NCBI RefSeq assembly: GCF_038002825.1
Contig: NZ_JBBODF010000001.1
Coordinates: 6,820,001-6,884,000 of the forward strand
DNA length: 64,000 bases
Reading direction: 5' to 3'
From: Paenibacillus sp. FSL H8-0048
GTDB taxonomy: Bacteria; Bacillota; Bacilli; Paenibacillales; Paenibacillaceae
Shown here: in pieces, positions 36,967-45,475 of the stretch
Layout of the letters: each line of letters starts with the position of its first letter
How positions within the stretch are numbered: position 1 is the stretch's first letter
Notes under the pieces: model-generated
What the model saw: the letters and a program-made list of their open reading frames with translations, nothing else
What the model was told of the DNA's origin: nothing
Database searches by the model: none
Made by a program: the position numbers and the translations under genes

Positions 36967-36970
36967 GTAT

Positions 36971-37205
36971 GTATGCGAAAAACCGACTACATTGGGCGTG
37001 GCGTGGGCGTGTGGTCCAAATGTAATCGAAAAACCGACCACATTGGGCGTGGCGCAGGCGCATGGTCCAAATGTAATCGAAAAACCGACTACATTGGGCG
37101 TGGCGGAGGCGTGTGGTCCAAATGTAATCGAAAAACCGACTACATTGGGCGTGGCGTGGGCGTGCGGTCCAAATGTAATCGAAAAACCGACTACATTGGC
37201 ACGTG
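36971..37205. repeat. Second 51-bp tandem repeat array (5 units)
   Basis: Five units with AATGTAATCGAAAAACCGAC cores at a 51-bp step (C before GAAAA at 36976, 37027, 37078, ~37129, 37180). The intervening segment is TACATTGGGCGTGGCG plus a G-rich tail, different from the first array, while the palindromic core is shared. It directly follows the operon terminator. Confidence 0.85.
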
Positions 37206-37298
37206 CGGCGTTCATGGACCGGATGATGCATTTTGATTAAAGTAGCATAAATTGAACATCCCATCAGGATGTGTAATGATAATGACGGGTGATCAATT

Positions 37299-38149
37299 AT
37301 GGAAGACAAACAAGTGTCAAGCGGCATGAATAAGATAAACAGTCCGGAGTACATAGAGGTTGAAGGCGGAGCGCTGTTTTATGAGAGAAAGGGCAGCGGT
37401 GAGCCTATCGTTTTTATCCATGGCAATTATAATGACCATCTGATATGGGAGGAGCAGATGGAGAGGTTCTCCACTGGCTACGATGTTATCAGCTATGATC
37501 TGCGGGGTTATGGACATTCTGACACTCCCCGGACTCCTTTTTCCAATGTGAAGGACTTGAAGATGCTTCTGGACACACTCGGGCTCACAAAAGTAACTCT
37601 GGTGGGTTCATCCATGGGCGGCAGTGTCGCCGTAGATTTCACGCTGGCCTATCCCGGCGATGTGGACCGCCTCATTATGGCAGCGCCTTCTGTCAGCGGC
37701 CGCAGCTATCCAGCGAGGATGCTATGGCAGGGGATCAAACAGCATATTCAGGTCAGGCTGAAGGGTGCTGAACAAGCCATGGAGCATTTTATCGCTAACC
37801 CCTTTTGGAATTATTACTTCCCTGCGGCTGCCAAAGAAAAGGCCAGACAGAAAACGTTAGCGAATGTGCGGAATCCCGGTAACTTCTGCCGGTTCTCTCC
37901 AAGCCTGGCGCACGTGTCCAAGCCTTATGCAATTCATAGATTAGCGGAGATTGGTCAACCAGTTCTTATCTTCATTGGAGCATTGGACCACACATACAAT
38001 AGAGAGACCGCTGAAATCCTGCACAAAGGCATCAGGCATCCACGAAAATACTATTGCCGGACTGCGGCCACCTGCCTTTTATAGAAGAGCCTGAGAAGTT
38101 CTCTGCACTGACTGCAGATTTTCTCCATGATGATACCATTAATGCCTAA
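37299..38149 (+). pseudogene. Alpha/beta hydrolase, frameshifted before the catalytic histidine
   Basis: Codons 1-249 read as a normal alpha/beta hydrolase: HGNYNDHLIW oxyanion region, nucleophile Ser105 in GSSMGGS and acid Asp230 in GALDHTYN. At the AAAA run 38045-38048 the original frame goes on to a non-homologous tail and stops at 38084. Shifting frame there gives KILLPDCGHLPFIEEPEKFSA and an ending at 38149, restoring the catalytic His in DCGH. One lost A in a five-A run explains it. As written the enzyme lacks its His; a sequencing error cannot be excluded. Confidence 0.8.
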
Positions 38150-38213
38150 AATATCTTAAATTCACTTTATATACATTTATGATAATATAGAACATCAAAG
38201 TCTATTCATTACG

Positions 38214-38333
38214 ATGCATTCAGCAGCATTCCAAACAAGGGAAACCCGGCAGGTGTTGGTATCGGACAACGGCAATACTATAGAAGTGACGGGTAACGCC
38301 GTTTATGTGAATGAATTTGATGTGACTCTGTAA
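38214..38333 (+). pseudogene. Short ORF, possible remnant of a larger gene
   Basis: A 39-codon frame from ATG 38214 ends in SDNGNTIEVTGNAVYVNEFDVTL, which looks like a genuine beta-strand protein terminus rather than random coding. No ribosome site is evident and nothing similar precedes it. Probably the tail of a decayed gene in the 38150-38354 gap; identity unknown. Confidence 0.25.
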
Positions 38334-38354
38334 TCCCCTCATTCCTGTGATTTG

Positions 38355-38942
38355 TCAGCTTTCCCCCTTGCCATAATGTAACCCCGCCTGATAGGCCTGT
38401 TCCAGCAATGCCTCACGGTGTCCGGGTGCGGAACTCGCAGTATCGTAGAGGAATTCTACTCTGGAGTCTGTGATTCCGCAATAATCGGCAATCCCCACGT
38501 TAAGCAGACGGGCGGTTGCTTCATCATAGCTGCGCTTCTTCATCTGCTCCTCTGTTACACCTGCTAGCGCCAGCCACAGTGCACGATAACCCTGCAGATT
38601 ATTTGTGCCGTAGGCAACCCTGTTGTTCACCACCCTGTCGATATACCCCTTCAGCATGGCCGGCAGATGCCACCACCACAGCGGAAATACAAATGCCAGG
38701 CCGTCATGCTGCCGCACCCGCTCCATTTCCCTCTCTAATTCAGGAGAATAGGGCTGCTCCTGTTCACCTGCGGTCATATGGAGTTCCTCCATTCCTTGCA
38801 GAACAGGATCAAAGCCAATCCCATGTAAATCCAATATCTCATAGCCGTGTCCGGCTGCGGTAAGTCCCTCTGCGAAGCAGCGGGCAGCCTGGAAGGTCAG
38901 GGAATCTTGTCTCGGATGCGATACGACGATTAATACGCTCAT
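38355..38942 (-). CDS. NAD(P)H-dependent flavodoxin-like oxidoreductase
   Basis: 195 residues of the Flavodoxin_2 family (KefF/MdaB/YwrO relatives): FMN-phosphate loop VSHPRQDSLT at the N-terminus, FVFPLWWWHLPAMLKGYIDRVV in the flavin-binding middle, and ALAGVTEEQM. Cytoplasmic quinone or nitro-compound reductase is the family role. It is divergent from the HxlR regulator at 39114, an arrangement seen for quinone- and aldehyde-responsive oxidoreductases (YodB/HypR-like). Confidence 0.85.
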   Translation of the reverse strand: MSVLIVVSHPRQDSLTFQAARCFAEGLTAAGHGYEILDLHGIGFDPVLQGMEELHMTAGEQEQPYSPELEREMERVRQHDGLAFVFPLWWWHLPAMLKGYIDRVVNNRVAYGTNNLQGYRALWLALAGVTEEQMKKRSYDEATARLLNVGIADYCGITDSRVEFLYDTASSAPGHREALLEQAYQAGLHYGKGES

Positions 38943-39066
38943 GTTAGTATCTTCACGACCTTTCTTATCTTACAGGTTTGTAGCCTTGTTGCTTGGCTGA
39001 TGCTATTATATACAGGAATCATGCTTAACCGGAAGTACGCACTTTGCTGTTCTATAGGAAGGTGTA

Positions 39067-39081
39067 TGTTCCATAGGAACA
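39067..39081. promoter_or_regulatory. Perfect palindrome TGTTCCATAGGAACA, candidate HxlR operator
   Basis: A six-base arm on each side of a three-base centre, located 32 bp before the HxlR start and between the divergent genes. HxlR regulators usually control such intergenic regions, so this is a plausible operator (inference). Confidence 0.45.
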
Positions 39082-39113
39082 TTGAGGTACCCTACATAAT
39101 GGAGGCAGAAGCA

Positions 39114-39485
39114 ATGACTGAACAGAGCGGCGATAGCGTTCCCAAAAAGTATAGAGTCGGCGTGGAGGCAGCGCTTGAGGTCATGGGCGGCAAGTGGAAG
39201 CCGTTAATTATCTACCATCTGATGAACGGACAGAAGCGCACCTCCGAGCTGCTGCGGCTCATCCCCGGCTTAACCCAGAAGGTGCTGACTGCCCAGCTAA
39301 GAGGGCTGGAGAACGATGAGATTATCTCGCGGACCATCTACCAGGAGATTCCGCCCAGAGTGGAGTATGAGCTGACAGCCTACGGCTGGGGGCTGAAGCC
39401 CGCGCTGGACCTGTTATGCTACTGGGGAGAGGAGCATCTGGATAGAATTCATGGCGACAGGTCCAAGGTGCTGGAGGACTTTTAG
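39114..39485 (+). CDS. HxlR-family winged-helix transcriptional regulator
   Basis: 123 residues from ATG 39114 with GGAGG (39101-39105) upstream; a longer frame from 39000 is not supported. HxlR hallmarks: ALEVMGGKWKPLIIYHLMNGQKRTSELLRLIPGLTQKVLTAQLRGLENDEIISR and the wing PPRVEYELTAYG. Single domain, DNA-binding dimer. No N-terminal Cys of the YodB type is present, so a redox Cys switch is doubtful. Probably controls the divergent oxidoreductase. Confidence 0.88.
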   Translation: MTEQSGDSVPKKYRVGVEAALEVMGGKWKPLIIYHLMNGQKRTSELLRLIPGLTQKVLTAQLRGLENDEIISRTIYQEIPPRVEYELTAYGWGLKPALDLLCYWGEEHLDRIHGDRSKVLEDF

Positions 39486-39521
39486 GCAGCAGAGAGAGAC
39501 AGAGAGGAAAGGGGAAAGAGC

Positions 39522-40964
39522 ATGGAATTTGCAAGTCTAACCACAGTCGTCACCCTCATTAACATTATTCTGGCCCTGGGCTTTCTGTTCATTGAACGCA
39601 GAGAGGCGGGGTACACCTGGGCCTGGCTGATGGTGCTGTTTTTCATCCCGATTCTGGGATTTGTCTTGTATATCTTTTTCGGGCGCAATCTCAAAAAGAA
39701 GAATTTCTACAAGCTCTTCATCGAAGAGCAGGAATATGTCCAGGCTGAAGCCGACAAGCAGCTGGCGGCCTTTGCGGAAGGGGCGGATGACAGGTCGCAG
39801 CTGCTGCAGAACTATGCCCAGCTCATCAACATGAATATCCGCTCGTCGCACGGCTTGTTATCCAGCGATAATGAGATTGTCATTTATAGTGACGGCCACC
39901 AGAAATTCGCCGCGTTGTTCGAGGATATCCGCTCAGCCCGCGCAGAGATCAATATTCAGTATTACATCATCCAGCCGGACCAGCTTGGTACGAAGCTGAG
40001 GGACGAGCTGGTCCTGAAGGCGCGTGAAGGCGTGAAGGTAAGACTGCTATATGATGAAGTCGGCTCCAAGCGGATTTCACGGCATTTTTTCAGGGAGCTG
40101 CGTGCAGCAGGAGGCGAAGTTGAGGTGTTCTTCCCCTCTCTGATCAAGCCGCTGAACTTTCGGATCAACAACAGGAACCACCGCAAGCTGTGCATTATTG
40201 ACGGAAGCATTGCCTATATCGGCGGGTTCAATGTGGGGGATGAATATCTGGGGCAGGTTCCGAAGTTCGGCTACTGGCGGGACACTCACCTCCGGATTAC
40301 CGGTAACGCCGTCAGTCATATCCAGGGCAGATTCATCCTCGACTGGCATCAGGCCGGGAAGCATGAGCGCGGGGATTACGGGGAATTTGTCTTCAACATG
40401 GAGCAGCATACGGGGACAAGCCCGGTCCAGATCATTACGAGCGGTCCTAATTCGTCGACGGAGCATCTTAAGAACATGTATATTAAGCTGATTTTGTCAG
40501 CCAAGGAAAGCGTGTATATCCAGACCCCTTACTTCATACCGGACACCAGCTTCATGGATGCCTGCAAAATCGCCCTGCTCTCCGGTGTGGATCTGCAGAT
40601 CATGATCCCGAATAAGCCTGACCATCCGTTCGTGTATTGGGCCACCTGGGCGTACGCCGGAGACCTGCTGAATTACGGGGCCAAAATCCTGCTCTACGAG
40701 AACGGCTTCCTGCACGCCAAAACGATTGTCGCTGACGGTGAGGTTGCCTCTGTCGGGACGATGAATATCGATTCGCGCAGCTTCCGGCTGAACTTCGAGG
40801 TCAATGCCATTGTGTACGACCGGGCGATTGCCGAACAGCTCCAGGACATTTTCCTGAATGATGTCAGGCTGTGCTCGGAGCTGACCGTGGAGCGCTATGC
40901 GCAGCGCTCGCTGGTAATCAAGCTGAAAGAGGGGATTTCCCGGCTACTGTCGCCTATTCTGTAA
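39522..40964 (+). CDS. cls: Cardiolipin synthase (phospholipase D family)
   Basis: 480 residues. Two N-terminal transmembrane helices (TTVVTLINIILALGFLFIERR and WLMVLFFIPILGFVLYIFFG, the PLDNc region) and two PLD domains each with an HKD motif: HRKLCIIDGS (His220) and HAKTIVADGE (His398). It joins phosphatidylglycerol molecules to cardiolipin at the membrane. Length is standard for Bacillales ClsA. AGAGGAAAGGGG precedes the ATG, 36 bp after hxlR. Confidence 0.92.
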   Translation: MEFASLTTVVTLINIILALGFLFIERREAGYTWAWLMVLFFIPILGFVLYIFFGRNLKKKNFYKLFIEEQEYVQAEADKQLAAFAEGADDRSQLLQNYAQLINMNIRSSHGLLSSDNEIVIYSDGHQKFAALFEDIRSARAEINIQYYIIQPDQLGTKLRDELVLKAREGVKVRLLYDEVGSKRISRHFFRELRAAGGEVEVFFPSLIKPLNFRINNRNHRKLCIIDGSIAYIGGFNVGDEYLGQVPKFGYWRDTHLRITGNAVSHIQGRFILDWHQAGKHERGDYGEFVFNMEQHTGTSPVQIITSGPNSSTEHLKNMYIKLILSAKESVYIQTPYFIPDTSFMDACKIALLSGVDLQIMIPNKPDHPFVYWATWAYAGDLLNYGAKILLYENGFLHAKTIVADGEVASVGTMNIDSRSFRLNFEVNAIVYDRAIAEQLQDIFLNDVRLCSELTVERYAQRSLVIKLKEGISRLLSPIL

Positions 40965-41012
40965 GGAGGGTGGAGCGCGGGTAGCTGTATTTTATAGAAG
41001 GAGGAAGGACAG

Positions 41013-41462
41013 ATGGGGATGCTGGGTCAATATGTGATGGTGGATGAGGATACGCTGGAGCGCATGATGGAGATGGATGGTACAGAGCTGATGGATACGC
41101 TGGAGAAGCTGATTGAAGGCGGGAGTGAACACTACGATATCGACAAGCTGTGGGAGGAGCTGCATCTCGCGCTAACCGGAGTTTCGGCCAGTGAACCTAT
41201 CGAAGGCGACCCGTTAAGTGAAGCAGTTGTAGGTGTGCATGTGTTTGAGGTGGAAGAAGAGGACGGGTTCTTCGCGTGCACGGAGCAGGATGAACTGGAA
41301 GATATTATTGCGGCAATGCAGCAGGTGGATCTGGACAAGCTGGAGACGGGTGATATTAAAAAGGCGCTGAAGGAGCAGGTGACAAGTGAGTTTACCGGAC
41401 TGCTGGACTTTTACCGGAGGGCAGCGGCTGCCGGGAAGCATGTGATTTTCAGTGTGGCTTGA
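41013..41462 (+). CDS. DUF1877 (YfbM-like) family protein
   Basis: 149 acidic residues. The pattern MGMLGQYVMVDEDTLERM...LEKLIEGG...YDIDKLWEELHLALTG...G-D-LSEAVVG...D...IKKALKEQ...YRRAAAAGKHVIFSVA matches DUF1877. No signal peptide; cytoplasmic; function unknown. GAAGGAGGAAGGAC is a strong ribosome site. Confidence 0.8.
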   Translation: MGMLGQYVMVDEDTLERMMEMDGTELMDTLEKLIEGGSEHYDIDKLWEELHLALTGVSASEPIEGDPLSEAVVGVHVFEVEEEDGFFACTEQDELEDIIAAMQQVDLDKLETGDIKKALKEQVTSEFTGLLDFYRRAAAAGKHVIFSVA

Positions 41463-41486
41463 AGTATTCTCTTAACATTGCTTATA

Positions 41487-41524
41487 GAAACGGTACTGTC
41501 CTTGTTACTAGGAGGTACCGTTTC
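41487..41524. terminator. Hairpin GAAACGGTAC...GTACCGTTTC between convergent genes
   Basis: Ten-base perfect arms (41487-41496, 41515-41524). A near copy of the left arm and loop (GAAACGGTACCGTCCTTACTAG) lies at 42064, so this is also a small dispersed repeat. Probably a bidirectional terminator. Confidence 0.6.
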
Positions 41525-41540
41525 TGTATGGGAGTGGGGG

Positions 41541-41963
41541 TTACGGCTGCAATTTTTTCTGAAGATAATATTTCGTCTGGCCTTCATTGGGACAATCCTT
41601 GATTTCACCGAAGATCTCATATCCCTGCTTCTGGTAAAAATACGGCGCCTGCCAGCTCATCGTGGTCAATTCGCTAACCTTACAGCCGCGCTCCGCTGCT
41701 CTGGCTTCCAGCTCCTTCAGCAGAGTTCCGCCAAGTCCATGTCCCCTGTATCCGGGGTCAACGGCCAACAAGTGCACGTTGAGGATATTCCAGACGAGGT
41801 CTCCGGTAATGCCGCCAATGAAGATGCCGTTCTCGTAAGCGGCAAGGGAGATTACCTCACGTTGATAGGCCGGAATGCTGCTGTCCATGCGGCGGCTGTG
41901 TTCCTCCAGCAGTCTGGAGATTTCCTGCTGATTCTGAGTAAGGCCCAGTTCTATGATGTTCAT
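41541..41963 (-). CDS. GNAT-family N-acetyltransferase
   Basis: 140 residues with a GNAT fold: LLAVDPGYRGHGLGGTLLKELEARA is motif A, where R/Q-x-x-G-x-G/A binds acetyl-CoA pyrophosphate, and APYFYQKQGYEIFGEI is motif B. AAGGAGGCATACCC precedes the ATG. Substrate unknown. Confidence 0.88.
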   Translation of the reverse strand: MNIIELGLTQNQQEISRLLEEHSRRMDSSIPAYQREVISLAAYENGIFIGGITGDLVWNILNVHLLAVDPGYRGHGLGGTLLKELEARAAERGCKVSELTTMSWQAPYFYQKQGYEIFGEIKDCPNEGQTKYYLQKKLQP

Positions 41964-42009
41964 GGGTATGCCTCCTTAGGATCTGAATTCAATTATAGCC
42001 ATTATATCA

Positions 42010-42045
42010 AAATAGAGCCTGCGGACGATGCCGCAGGCTCTATTT
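42010..42045 (-). terminator. Terminator of the TetR-MMPL operon
   Basis: Perfect 15-bp stem AAATAGAGCCTGCGG / CCGCAGGCTCTATTT with a six-base loop, followed on the minus strand by TTTGATATAAT. Confidence 0.85.
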
Positions 42046-42063
42046 ATTCTTCTATTTCTCGCT

Positions 42064-42101
42064 GAAACGGTACCGTCCTTACTAGAACGGCAAGTCGTTT
42101 C
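42064..42101. repeat. Second copy of the GAAACGGTACCGTCCTT hairpin element
   Basis: GAAACG (42064-42069) and CGTTTC (42096-42101) flank a sequence close to 41487-41524 but with a disrupted right arm. Confidence 0.5.
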
Positions 42102-44659
42102 TACTTGTTTTGTCCGCTCTCGGCATTGAGCCTTGCGATCAGCTTATCGCCTTCGACATCGAGATTCGGCAGCAGGCGGTCGAGCCATTTCGGCAGCCAC
42201 CAGGCTTTGTCGCCGAAGACGGCCATGACGGCCGGAACGAGCGTCATCCGGACGATGAAGGCATCGATCAGGATGCCGAAGGCCAATGCGAAGCCAATCT
42301 GCTTAATCATCGCATCCGGGGCGAAGATGAAGCCTGCGAAGACGGATACCATGATTACACCTGCAGCCAGTACGACCCGGCTGGCCAGATCATAGCCGTG
42401 AATGACACTGTTCTTGCCCTGACGGCCGTGGACATAGGCTTCACGCATGGAGCTTACAAGGAACACCTGATAATCCATGGCGAGCCCATATAGAATACCA
42501 GTGACCAGGATCGGCATGAAGCTGAGCAGCGGGCCACCGGTATCGAAGCCGAACAGCGAATGCAGCCAGCCCCATTGATAGACGGCAGTGGTCACGCCGA
42601 AGGTGGCAATAATACTTAACACGAAGCCGACGGTCGCTTTGATTGGCACGATAATTGAGCGGAACACCAGCAGCAGAATGATCAGCGACAGGATCACGAT
42701 GATCCCGATGTATACAGGGAAAGCATCGGACAGCTTCGAGGACATATCAATATTGATGGCAGTGAAGCCGGTCACCCCAAAATTAATATTGTTCCCGGAG
42801 GTCAGAGCGGAATTCGGATCACGCAGCTCCTGCACCAGATCTCTGGTAGCGGTGTCAGTGGGACCCGTCTTCGGAATCAGACTTATAATGGCGAGATCGC
42901 CAGTGGGACTGACTCCTAGCGGAGAGACCAGGGTCACATTATCATGCATTTGCAGCTCCTGAACCAGCTTGCCCAGGATCGGCATGGAGATCTTCTCAGA
43001 CGGATTCTTCGTCTCAGCGACCAGCAGCAGCGGGCCGTTGAAGCCTTCGCCGAATCCTTTGGAGATGACATCATAGCTCTGGCGGGCCGGGGTATCCAGG
43101 TTCGCAGAGGCACCGGATGGAATACCGAGCTCCATTTTGGTCACCGGAATAGCAGCTGTTCCAAGCACCAGCACCACGAGCACTATGATGGCCCAGCGGT
43201 ATTTCACTGTGGCATTCGCCCAGCGATGGGAGAAGCTGTGCTGTGATTTTTTGGCGGCGGTGCTGTGCTTGGTCCGGGCTTTGGCGGTTACGATACGTTC
43301 ACCGACCAGTCCGAGCAGCGCAGGCAGCAGGGACAATGCCAGCAACACGTTGATTAGAACACTGGCTGCAGCCACAAGTGCCATTGTCGATAAGAAGCCG
43401 ATGCCGATGACGAGCATGCCGCACAGGGCGATAATAACGGTCAGACCGGCGAAGAATACAGCACTGCCTGCGGTGCCCAGAGCACGGCTGGCAGCTTCGG
43501 CTGCGCTTAATTTCTCATCCAGGATCAGACGGCGCTGGCGGTTCACAATGAACAGCGAGTAGTCGATCCCCACGGCGAGACCGATCATCACGGCAAGAAC
43601 GGGTGTGATATCGTTCATCTGGATCAGGCTGCCCAGAGCAAACGCACCTCCGACGCTGATGCCGACTCCGAGAAGCGCGGTCAGAAGCGGCAGGCCTGCG
43701 GCTACAACTGAGCCCAGTGTCAGGAACAATACGATGGCAGCAACGGCCACGCCGATCGCCTCCGTAGAGCCGATGGCCGGCATGCTTTTGAGCGAGTCGC
43801 TTGGAATCGCGGTAATCCCCGAACCGGACTGTTCAACCTCGGCTACGGTATTGATGATATTATCCGGCACATCCGCTGGCAGTGATGTCTGCTGCACCGT
43901 GAACTGGAACTGGAACAGGGCAATGCTGCCGTTAGCCGACAGCATCACGCCGGGTACCGGAGCGCCGTCTACGATCAGCGGACCGAACGGTACTGCTTGA
44001 GCGGCGGCAGCGGAAGGATCAGCAGCAGCTTGGCCGGCAGGAGCGGAAGGATCGGCAGCAGCTTGGCCGGCAGGAGCGGAAGGATCAGCGGCAGCTTGGC
44101 CGGCAGCGGCGGAAGGATCAGCGGCAGCTTGGCCGGCAGGAGCGGAAGGATCAGCGGCAGCTTGGCCGGCAGGAGCGGAAGGATCAGCGGCAGCTTGACC
44201 GGCAGCGGCGGAAGGATCAGCGGTAGCTTGACCGGCAGCGGCGGAAGGATCAGCAGCAGCTTGACCGGCAGCGGCGGAAGGATCAGCGGCAGCTTGACCG
44301 GCAGCGGCGGCCGCTGCTTGTGCTGCCAGCTCGGCAGGGTTAATGACATATTCCATGTTGTATACATCATTAATAGCCTTCAGCAGCAGCGCTGTACGCT
44401 CGGGCGTGTCAAGACGCTCCCCGTCCGGTACAGTGAAGGCGATACTAGCCTGGCCGCCGGCCGCAGCGGGCAGCTCTTTTGTCAGCTTATCCAGCACTTT
44501 TTGCGATTCTGTGCCTTCAATTTTCATCTCGGAGCTGGATTGAATGCCGTTGACTCCAATCAGGGTACCTACAACTCCGAGTATAAGGATCCAGATTGCA
44601 ATGAAGGCCCAGGGCTTGGCATAAGCCGATTTTCCTAAGCGGTATAGAAAGGTAGACAT
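42101..44659 (-). CDS. MMPL/RND-family membrane transporter with an internal 11-residue repeat
   Basis: 852 residues: an N-terminal membrane helix, a large extracellular loop, then helices including a GXXXD-like IGLAVGIDYSLFIVNRQRR and a matching second half (GILYGLAMDYQVFLVSSMREAYVHG). The twofold MMPL topology with about 12 helices is complete. In the first extracellular loop (residues ~115-220) nine copies of GQAAADPSA(A/P)A are inserted where homologues are short; see the repeat entry. The MMPL family exports lipids, peptides or drugs. It lies 29 bp downstream of a TetR gene, which probably represses the pair. Confidence 0.9.
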   Translation of the reverse strand: MSTFLYRLGKSAYAKPWAFIAIWILILGVVGTLIGVNGIQSSSEMKIEGTESQKVLDKLTKELPAAAGGQASIAFTVPDGERLDTPERTALLLKAINDVYNMEYVINPAELAAQAAAAAAGQAAADPSAAAGQAAADPSAAAGQATADPSAAAGQAAADPSAPAGQAAADPSAPAGQAAADPSAAAGQAAADPSAPAGQAAADPSAPAGQAAADPSAAAAQAVPFGPLIVDGAPVPGVMLSANGSIALFQFQFTVQQTSLPADVPDNIINTVAEVEQSGSGITAIPSDSLKSMPAIGSTEAIGVAVAAIVLFLTLGSVVAAGLPLLTALLGVGISVGGAFALGSLIQMNDITPVLAVMIGLAVGIDYSLFIVNRQRRLILDEKLSAAEAASRALGTAGSAVFFAGLTVIIALCGMLVIGIGFLSTMALVAAASVLINVLLALSLLPALLGLVGERIVTAKARTKHSTAAKKSQHSFSHRWANATVKYRWAIIVLVVLVLGTAAIPVTKMELGIPSGASANLDTPARQSYDVISKGFGEGFNGPLLLVAETKNPSEKISMPILGKLVQELQMHDNVTLVSPLGVSPTGDLAIISLIPKTGPTDTATRDLVQELRDPNSALTSGNNINFGVTGFTAINIDMSSKLSDAFPVYIGIIVILSLIILLLVFRSIIVPIKATVGFVLSIIATFGVTTAVYQWGWLHSLFGFDTGGPLLSFMPILVTGILYGLAMDYQVFLVSSMREAYVHGRQGKNSVIHGYDLASRVVLAAGVIMVSVFAGFIFAPDAMIKQIGFALAFGILIDAFIVRMTLVPAVMAVFGDKAWWLPKWLDRLLPNLDVEGDKLIARLNAESGQNK
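44000..44305. repeat. 33-bp coding minisatellite (about 9 copies) in the MMPL gene
   Basis: The unit is AGCGGAAGGATCAGC plus AGCAGCTTGGCCGGCAGG with few substitutions. It encodes GQAAADPSAxA; x alternates Ala/Pro and one copy has Thr. Since 33 is divisible by three, copy-number change keeps the frame. Confidence 0.9.
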
Positions 44660-44688
44660 GTATTGGTTTCTCCTCTTTATCTGTGAAT

Positions 44689-45315
44689 TTAGAAGCCGTT
44701 GCGTAAATAAGCAAACATGGAATTCAGGTATTGGTCAAAAGACATAGCAGTGGAGTCTTCGCTCAGTTGTTCACCCGGCAGCATAACATTGAGCCGTCCG
44801 TCCAGAATGGGCACGAAGGCCCCGTAGACGGCACCGGCCAGCAGGTGGGTATACCCATCGGCATACCGTCCACGGGTGAACTGCTCCAGCGTCTCCTGGG
44901 CGGTGATCTGCAAATGCCGGAAGACATTGAGAATGTAAGGCTCCAGGGACGGGTATTGATTCGCCAGGGAGACGAACTGCCGCAGCTTATGCAGGAACTC
45001 TGAGGTGAATTGCAGCTTCAGCAGATTGTACAGGGCATCAAGCGGCGTAGCATCTGGCGGCAGCGCGGCCAGCGGGTTATTCTCTTCCTCCTTCTCTTGG
45101 ATAGCAATTATGCCAATGAAATAGGCGGCTACCGCCTCCTCCTTGCAGGAGAAGTAATTCGCAAAAGTACGCCGGGAATATCCAGCCATCTGAACAACAT
45201 CGTCAACAATGAAGCCGTCCATGCCATGCTCAAGCGCAAGCTCGAAGGCCGCTACGGCTAGGGCGTAGGAGGTGGCTTTCTTTTTTTTGTCCCGCAGATT
45301 CAGTTTCGAATTCAA
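44689..45315 (-). CDS. TetR-family transcriptional regulator
   Basis: 208 residues from a TTG start with GGAGG 11 bases upstream. The N-terminal HTH reads VAAFELALEHGMDGFIVDDVVQMAGYSRRTFANYFSCKEEAVAAYF, typical TetR. The C-terminal ligand domain is all-helical and divergent. The palindrome at 45356 may be its operator. Likely local repressor of the MMPL exporter. Confidence 0.88.
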   Translation of the reverse strand: MNSKLNLRDKKKKATSYALAVAAFELALEHGMDGFIVDDVVQMAGYSRRTFANYFSCKEEAVAAYFIGIIAIQEKEEENNPLAALPPDATPLDALYNLLKLQFTSEFLHKLRQFVSLANQYPSLEPYILNVFRHLQITAQETLEQFTRGRYADGYTHLLAGAVYGAFVPILDGRLNVMLPGEQLSEDSTAMSFDQYLNSMFAYLRNGF

Positions 45316-45355
45316 ATTTCAACGTTCCTCCTTTCCCTAAGATCTACAAGCACTA

Positions 45356-45373
45356 TAGAATCTATAGGTTCTA
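45356..45373. promoter_or_regulatory. Inverted repeat TAGAA-N8-TTCTA, candidate TetR operator
   Basis: TAGAATCTATAGGTTCTA lies about 40 bp upstream of the tetR start, in the promoter region. Confidence 0.45.
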
Positions 45374-45475
45374 TTATTGCTCAAAGGGAAAGATTGCACA
45401 ATGAGCATCGAGTGACGGAAATGTGAATATTTCAAATTTAGAGTAGTGGGCAGGGGAAGAAAGGTGGAGTTAGGG

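Noticed and set aside
38150..38354. A second intact gene behind the broken hydrolase
   Set aside because: Only a 39-codon fragment without ribosome site is present; kept as a low-confidence remnant.
43997..44638. 213-codon frame on the plus strand of the MMPL gene (Gly/Arg/Ser repeats)
   Set aside because: Shadow of the 33-bp minisatellite opposite a well-supported membrane protein.
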